Assembly: GCF_019059575.1 (NCBI RefSeq)
Contig: NW_024883414.1
Coordinates: 1-64,000 of the forward strand
DNA length: 64,000 nucleotides
From: Amphibalanus amphitrite
Taxonomy: Eukaryota; Arthropoda; Thecostraca; Balanomorpha; Balanidae
Direction: 5' to 3'
A program made the translations under genes and the position numbers. Positions 59,201 through 64,000 of the stretch are shown here, one piece after another. How positions within the stretch are numbered: position 1 is the stretch's first letter; every line of letters begins with the position of its first letter. The notes beneath the pieces are model-generated. The model made no database searches and was not told the origin of the DNA. It worked only from the letters and a program-made list of their open reading frames with translations.

Positions 59201-61042
59201 GGGCTCGTATCGTCTAATCTCTGTGTCGTTCCGCATCTGCTGCTGAGTACTCCATCTGGGGTGTCTGTCCTCCCTCCATTGGGCTGCTGTGTTACTGCGG
59301 GGAGCGACAGCCCAGCGCTCCCCCCCCCCCCCCCCGGCACTCCCCGTCACCGCCCAGCCCCGCCCCGGCCGCCCGGCCGCCCATTTCGCCATTGTCTGCA
59401 TGAGGCTGGCACCGCATCATTGACCTGATGCATGACCTAGCGCGGCGGCGACCGCGCCCCGGCGCTGTGGAGGCAGAGGGCGGCGCTGCGGACAGAGGAC
59501 AGGAGGTCATGCACGGCTTTGACGGCGCTGGACGTCGGACCGGCTCTGACCGCATTGTTGAGTCTGTTTGACCCGCCCGCCTCTCGCTGAAGGACCGCTC
59601 TCGCTGAGTGATGGGCTGGGGGTGGAGGCTAAGATGGTAATACAGTCGGTTGCTGTGTGTAGAGGGTTTTCATTCCATCTGTTTCATTCCAGGCGTGTCG
59701 TTTGCATGAAGAGTCCCACAGCTGTGCCGGCTGGATTGTAACATCAGTCTGGAGCGAGTTTGATATCTCCCTCAGCTGGTTGTTGTGCGGTAGGACGCCG
59801 CTCTGTCGGTGTGATAGCACGCCGCCCTGTCTGGGCAGCTGACCGGTTCCCAGGCGTCGGTCCGCCGCCGCTGCCGTCAGCCAGTTCCGCCGTCAGCGAT
59901 AGAGCGCGGGCCTGGACGTATTCAGTCTCTGACACACAGTCCTGTCCTGGTCCTGATCCTGGTCCTTGAAACGCGATGTCAGTTCTGGTCGTGGCCCTTG
60001 TCTCAGTCTGTGAAACACGGCTCTATATATTGTCGATCCTAGTCTGTACGACACAGCTCCAGTCTCGCTCCCGCTGTCTATCGTACAGTCGCTAACGCCG
60101 GCTCTGGCCACTCGAATGTCCTGCCGTCGATCTCGCGGACCTCTCCGGCCTCCGCGCTGTATCAACACACCACACGCAGAGCCCAGTGGTGTGGAGCTCA
60201 TGCATGTCAAGTGACGCGGCCGCTACCCACTGGGACGTGCCGGACACTCCCAGTTGGTTCTATTCTAGCAGGAACTGTGTGACGCTCGCTGGACTTACTT
60301 ACAGGACTGCAGCGACGCAAGTTTGTGGCTGTTGAGTAAGTTTGTCGCTAAGGATTCTGCCTTATGAGTCTTCTTGAGTTGTCTTGTCATCTTTTTTATT
60401 AGACTCGTTTGACTCTCAAGTGTTGATTATTGCGACCTGAGCACAGGACTTCAGGCTTGTTTTGGTTTCCGTTCAGGTTAACAAACACAGCAAAAGAATT
60501 CCCGTGGCACTTTTTCGTCGTGTTTGCCGCTCTCTCCTCTCTATTATTCAAACCATACGCGCTGTAACGGCACTTAATGAGCGTCTGTCGGAGGCCGGCG
60601 CGGCGCGCTGGCTGCAGTTGGAGCGGCGCGGCCGGCGGCCGGCGTTCATTTGGCTCGCCGTCTGGCCGGCTCTGTAAGCCGGCCGATGGCAGCAGAGAGA
60701 ACTGGACGGGGACGTTAGCCGCTTATTAGCCGCTTACTGGGATCAGGGGGCAGCCAACAGCGCTCCGCCGCCGCCGCCGGCCCGACGAAAAGAAAGAAAC
60801 CTTGAAATAAACTTCTCCGTTCCGCTTGGATTGTTCGTGAGCTGCTGTGTAAGAAGAGAGCGCTGCTGGGGAGCCATTATGGGGGATAATGGGGGCTGAT
60901 ATCTTAAATAGATTTGTTTTGTGACTGTGCTGTAGGTATATCTGCCACTTTTGCCCAGGTCCTAACTGACCGCATGGGGTGCAGCCCTTGTGGCGGGCGA
61001 GCGCAAAGCGCCTCTGTTGGGGATCTCGAACGCCGCTGCAGG

Positions 61043-61092
61043 GAGGTAGACTGCACCGCATAACACTCTTGTCATGCGGCGCAGTCTACCTC
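61043..61092. other. Stable hairpin, 19-bp stem and 12-nt loop
   Basis: Arms 61043-61061 (GAGGTAGACTGCACCGCAT) and 61074-61092 pair with a single A-C mismatch on the + strand, which becomes a G-U pair in a - strand RNA. Could be a pre-miRNA-like hairpin or a remnant of a palindromic element. Confidence 0.5.
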
Positions 61093-61370
61093 GCCCGATG
61101 CGGTATCGAAGCTAAGGCGTTCGGAATGGAACGGCAGATGTTAGGCGTGCTAACACTCAAGTTTTATGCCTTCTTCTGCAATAGAAATGATCTTGAAAAA
61201 GGGACCGGTTTTCAGAAGTTCTTTAAAATAACATCAAAATAATTATTTGAACTTATTCTATCACATTTGCTTCACAAACTGATGCGTGGGTGCGTCTGTG
61301 GCCCGTCTGTGGCCAGCTTCATATTATTTCGACTATACCCGGTCCTCTCCTCTGCCCTTCCTCAGCTCGG

Positions 61371-61560
61371 TCCATCCCTGGGGCTGTCCTCTCCTCCCTC
61401 TCCCCGCTCTCCCCGGCTCAATTCATCCCTGACCTCTCCCCCCTCTCCCCGCTCTCGGCTCTATCCATCCCTGACCGCTCCTCTCCCTATCGGTCCGTCC
61501 CTAACCTCTCCCCTCCCCCTGGATCTATCCCTGACCTCTCCCCTCCTCTCCCTCTCCCCT
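61371..61560. repeat. CT-rich minisatellite
   Basis: Irregular tandem units built on CATCCCTGACCTCTCCCCTC. Unit edges are imprecise. Confidence 0.6.
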
Positions 61561-62899
61561 GTCCATCCCCGCTCGGCTGACCTCGGCCGCCCGCGGGCGC
61601 CTGGTGACGTCACGGCCCGTATCGAACGCCGCCGGCCGCTCGCCGGGTGCCGTGGTGCGCGGCCCTGGCACCTGGGGCGTCGCCTTCGCCGCCAGGCGCC
61701 GCCGGCCGCCTCTCCGCGGCGACACCGATGGATGGTGTCGCACGGCCGCGGCCGAGCGGCGGCGGTGTACGCGCTGACGGTGTTTTTTTTAGGAATGAGA
61801 GCAAATATAAGTAATCGAATGTCGTTAGGATTTTAAAACTATTGGAATGTTGTACCTTTTTTAAATGTCTTAGTGAGCTCTAGCTAAGCCATGCTGCTTC
61901 TTTGAAGACCAAACTGGGAAAAAGTGACAGCATATTCCCTACGTCTTTTCGTATGCTTTCCAAGTTTTTTTTTTTTGCATCACTTGCTTATGGAAAGCTA
62001 TTGTGAAGCGTGACATTCCATTTTGCGACCTTAACGATTGAGATGCATGCGGCATGTGAGGATGTGTGTAGTATATATGAGTATAAATACCATCCCGCTG
62101 CGCTGGCGCTGTGTGTCTGGTATGCGTGCTGCCGGCCGGGCGGTGCGGCGTCGGTCTCCGGCCGTCAGAATATAAGTGCTGTTCCATATGCAGCGGGGCC
62201 GCCGCTCGGATTAGGTGCAGTGGGTGATGGCAAAATGGCCGCCGGAGACGTGTGCCGCCCTCTATCTTCCTCCTCTGCTCTGTCCTCCTGTGCTCTACCC
62301 TCCTCCCTCCCACACTGAGCGACGCTAAGCGGAAACGTCACCCGTCTGTACGCATCGCCGAGCGGCGTCACCGTGGCGCGAACCGCCGCTGAGTCTGCGC
62401 CTGTCTATCGAGACGGGCTGACGAGGGCGGGGGCGGCCAGGGCGGGGGCGGGCGACTGGTGACAGCCGCCCGGCCCGCCTGCTTTGTCTTGGCCGCTCTC
62501 AGATGCAAATGAAGTGTGCAGCTGATATGGGCGGATTTGATGGGAATAAAGGGATTATGTGAATGGACCGCTTTCAATTGTGAAGAGGCGGTTAGTTAAC
62601 ATGCATGTGCGAATCTGGTTGATACTGAGCTGATAACCCTTCCCAACCATCTTTGAAGACTAACTGGCTAAGTTGACATGATATTTAGACAATGAATGAA
62701 TTGAATAGATAATGAAGCTCTAACGCATTCGCTGATATAAATAAAGTTATGTTATAGCTGGCCGTAGTTTCGCGCGAACTCCTGGAGATTTTTCTTTTAT
62801 ATAGGCTTTTGCTCATCGCTTTAATGAGGTTGGCAAAGTTGGACCAATGATTGAACTTCTTGATTGGTCTCCGCTGATTCATTCGGAGTTATTCACTCC

Positions 62900-63041
62900 A
62901 TAGGATACCCTATCGCTGATTAGTGCGCGTTCCACTCGTTCGCTCCATCATTGCTTACGAACCTCACCTTTTGGCTGTTAAAGGCCGTACGTTCCCGTCG
63001 CGTGTGCTCATCCTCCTTGCGGGCGTCTTACCATAACCGCC
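62900..63041 (-). repeat. 142-bp direct repeat, distal copy
   Basis: Identical to 63400-63541. Starts ATAGGATACCCTATCGCTGA and ends ACCATAACCGCC on the + strand. After this copy nine bases (GCCCGCAGC) precede AAACACGC, which directly follows the other copy. Confidence 0.97.
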
Positions 63042-63399
63042 GCCCGCAGCAAACACGCTAAGGGAAACGACGACAGGAGAGGTAGGATTTAGGTCAAAAG
63101 GGGGGAAGCTGGGGATGGCGGGCGGGGACATGATGACCATTTTCACTCTACGTCCGTCACCATGGCCGTCGCTGCTCACACTGGTCAGCCCCCTCCCGTC
63201 ACCGTCTCCCGCGCCCGTCCCTCGTAAACATCGTTCACTCGCTATCCCTACGCACACACCGCCCTCCCCTCTTCCCGCCCCCTCCCATCCCCACTGCGCC
63301 CAAACTGACAGTGTCCCCCCTCACACCTGCATACAGTGCCACTATCTCCGTCTCACGTGTCGCCCTGTAGCTATCTCGTGTCGCGCCACTAATCCCACA

Positions 63400-63541
63400 A
63401 TAGGATACCCTATCGCTGATTAGTGCGCGTTCCACTCGTTCGCTCCATCATTGCTTACGAACCTCACCTTTTGGCTGTTAAAGGCCGTACGTTCCCGTCG
63501 CGTGTGCTCATCCTCCTTGCGGGCGTCTTACCATAACCGCC
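63400..63541 (-). repeat. 142-bp direct repeat, proximal copy
   Basis: Identical to 62900-63041, displaced by exactly 500 bases. It lies 121 bases after the end of the retroelement frame when read on the - strand. Confidence 0.97.
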
Positions 63542-63662
63542 AAACACGCCAACAGGACATAATGGAATGTTTATCTGGAATGTATATGCTAGACACAAGT
63601 TAACATGTACGATCACACATCCAACAGTAACAAACATGCACGCGGTATGCGATGCCCGGCAG

Positions 63663-64000
63663 TTATAACCGAAACCCTGTCAGTACGTGGGCGCTGCCCA
63701 CCGGGTCGCGCAAGTACGCCGCCATGCTCTCCGGCAGCACGGCCGGGAGGGTCGCGGCGTGGGGCCGTAGCTGCCGGAACCGCGCCTCGTCATTTCGGCT
63801 CAGGGCATCTGCCGCGCCGTTCTCCTTGGTTGGAATGTACGCTATCTCTAAAATGAAACCCCGGAGCGCCGTCCAAAAAAGCAGCTGTCGCAGCAGCGCC
63901 ATGATAGTTGGACTGCCCGACCAGCCCCTCCCCCAAACTCCTACGACCCCCATGTTGTCTGACCATACTCGGACTCGTCGGCCAGTCCAGCAGTGGCCCC
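63663..64000 (-). CDS. DIRS/Ngaro-like retroelement, RNase H end of RT-RNase H frame (partial)
   Basis: The frame is open to the window edge and ends with TAA at 63663. It reads RRVRVWSDNMGVV, SGSPTIMALLRQLLFWTALR, IAYIPTKENGAADALSRND and FRQLRPHAATLP. The WSDN aspartate, the SP.IM.LLR helix and the IP.KEN.AADALSR block are the RNase H end of DIRS/Ngaro-type tyrosine-recombinase retroelements; the RFRQLRPHA tail supports this over Ty3/gypsy. No tyrosine recombinase frame follows before the direct repeats, so the copy may be internally deleted, or its recombinase may lie elsewhere. Confidence 0.7.
   Translation of the reverse strand, partial: GHCWTGRRVRVWSDNMGVVGVWGRGWSGSPTIMALLRQLLFWTALRGFILEIAYIPTKENGAADALSRNDEARFRQLRPHAATLPAVLPESMAAYLRDPVGSAHVLTGFRL

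Larger units (their letters stand above)
52439..64000 (+). other. FGD-like intron 6 (and beyond)
   Basis: No FYVE or PH2 exon (no W.PD...C..C or RRHHCR pattern) was found on the + strand. It contains a MITE (52617), a 35-bp minisatellite (55976), a C16 run (59320-59335), a hairpin (61043), a CT-rich minisatellite (61371-61560) and a DIRS/Ngaro-like fragment with direct repeats at the right edge. Overlapping frames at 54390-54845 on both strands match nothing I recognise. Confidence 0.65.

Overview
This is eukaryotic nuclear DNA. Genes have GT-AG introns, coding exons are GC-rich, introns are long and repeat-laden, and there are animal mitochondrial microproteins, an animal FGD-type RhoGEF, a Ty3/gypsy element, hAT-like MITEs and a DIRS/Ngaro-like retroelement fragment. 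The strong GC bias of coding exons, heavy microsatellite load and arthropod-like gene content suggest an arthropod, perhaps a crustacean such as a barnacle. The taxon is an inference.

Left part (about 1-4 kb, + strand): a UQCC5/SMIM4-like exon, an apparently intronless CCDC112-like coiled-coil gene, and a complete UQCC6/BRAWNIN-like gene. UQCC5 and UQCC6 are both small inner-membrane factors for building respiratory complex III, and here they lie within 2.7 kb of each other. Next, on the - strand (5.4-12.2 kb), is a complete GMPPB gene (GDP-mannose pyrophosphorylase B). It has eight coding exons whose reading phases join exactly into 374 codons.

From 15.2 kb to beyond the right edge runs one very large + strand gene, an FGD5/FGD6-like Cdc42 GEF. 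Six coding exons (2010 codons) are in the window: two short 5' exons, one giant 5.5-kb exon carrying a long disordered region and most of the DH domain, and three exons finishing DH and making the first PH domain. The FYVE and second PH domains are not found and should lie downstream. GMPPB and this gene are head to head, with start codons 3.0 kb apart.

The FGD introns hold most of the mobile and repeat DNA. Intron 2 has a 65-bp minisatellite, two copies of one hAT-like MITE, a (CT)67 tract and a recent intact Ty3/gypsy element (LTRs, PBS, 5-bp target duplication) whose 3' LTR lacks its first half. Intron 5 has an array of decayed copies of the preceding exon-intron junction, a (GA)53/(CAGAGA)n tract complementary to the (CT)67 tract, and a long-TIR MITE. 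Five CTGAC branch-point-like motifs precede exon 6. Intron 6 has another hAT-like MITE, a 35-bp minisatellite, a 19-bp-stem hairpin and, at the right edge, a DIRS/Ngaro-like RT-RNase H end followed by two identical 142-bp direct repeats exactly 500 bp apart.
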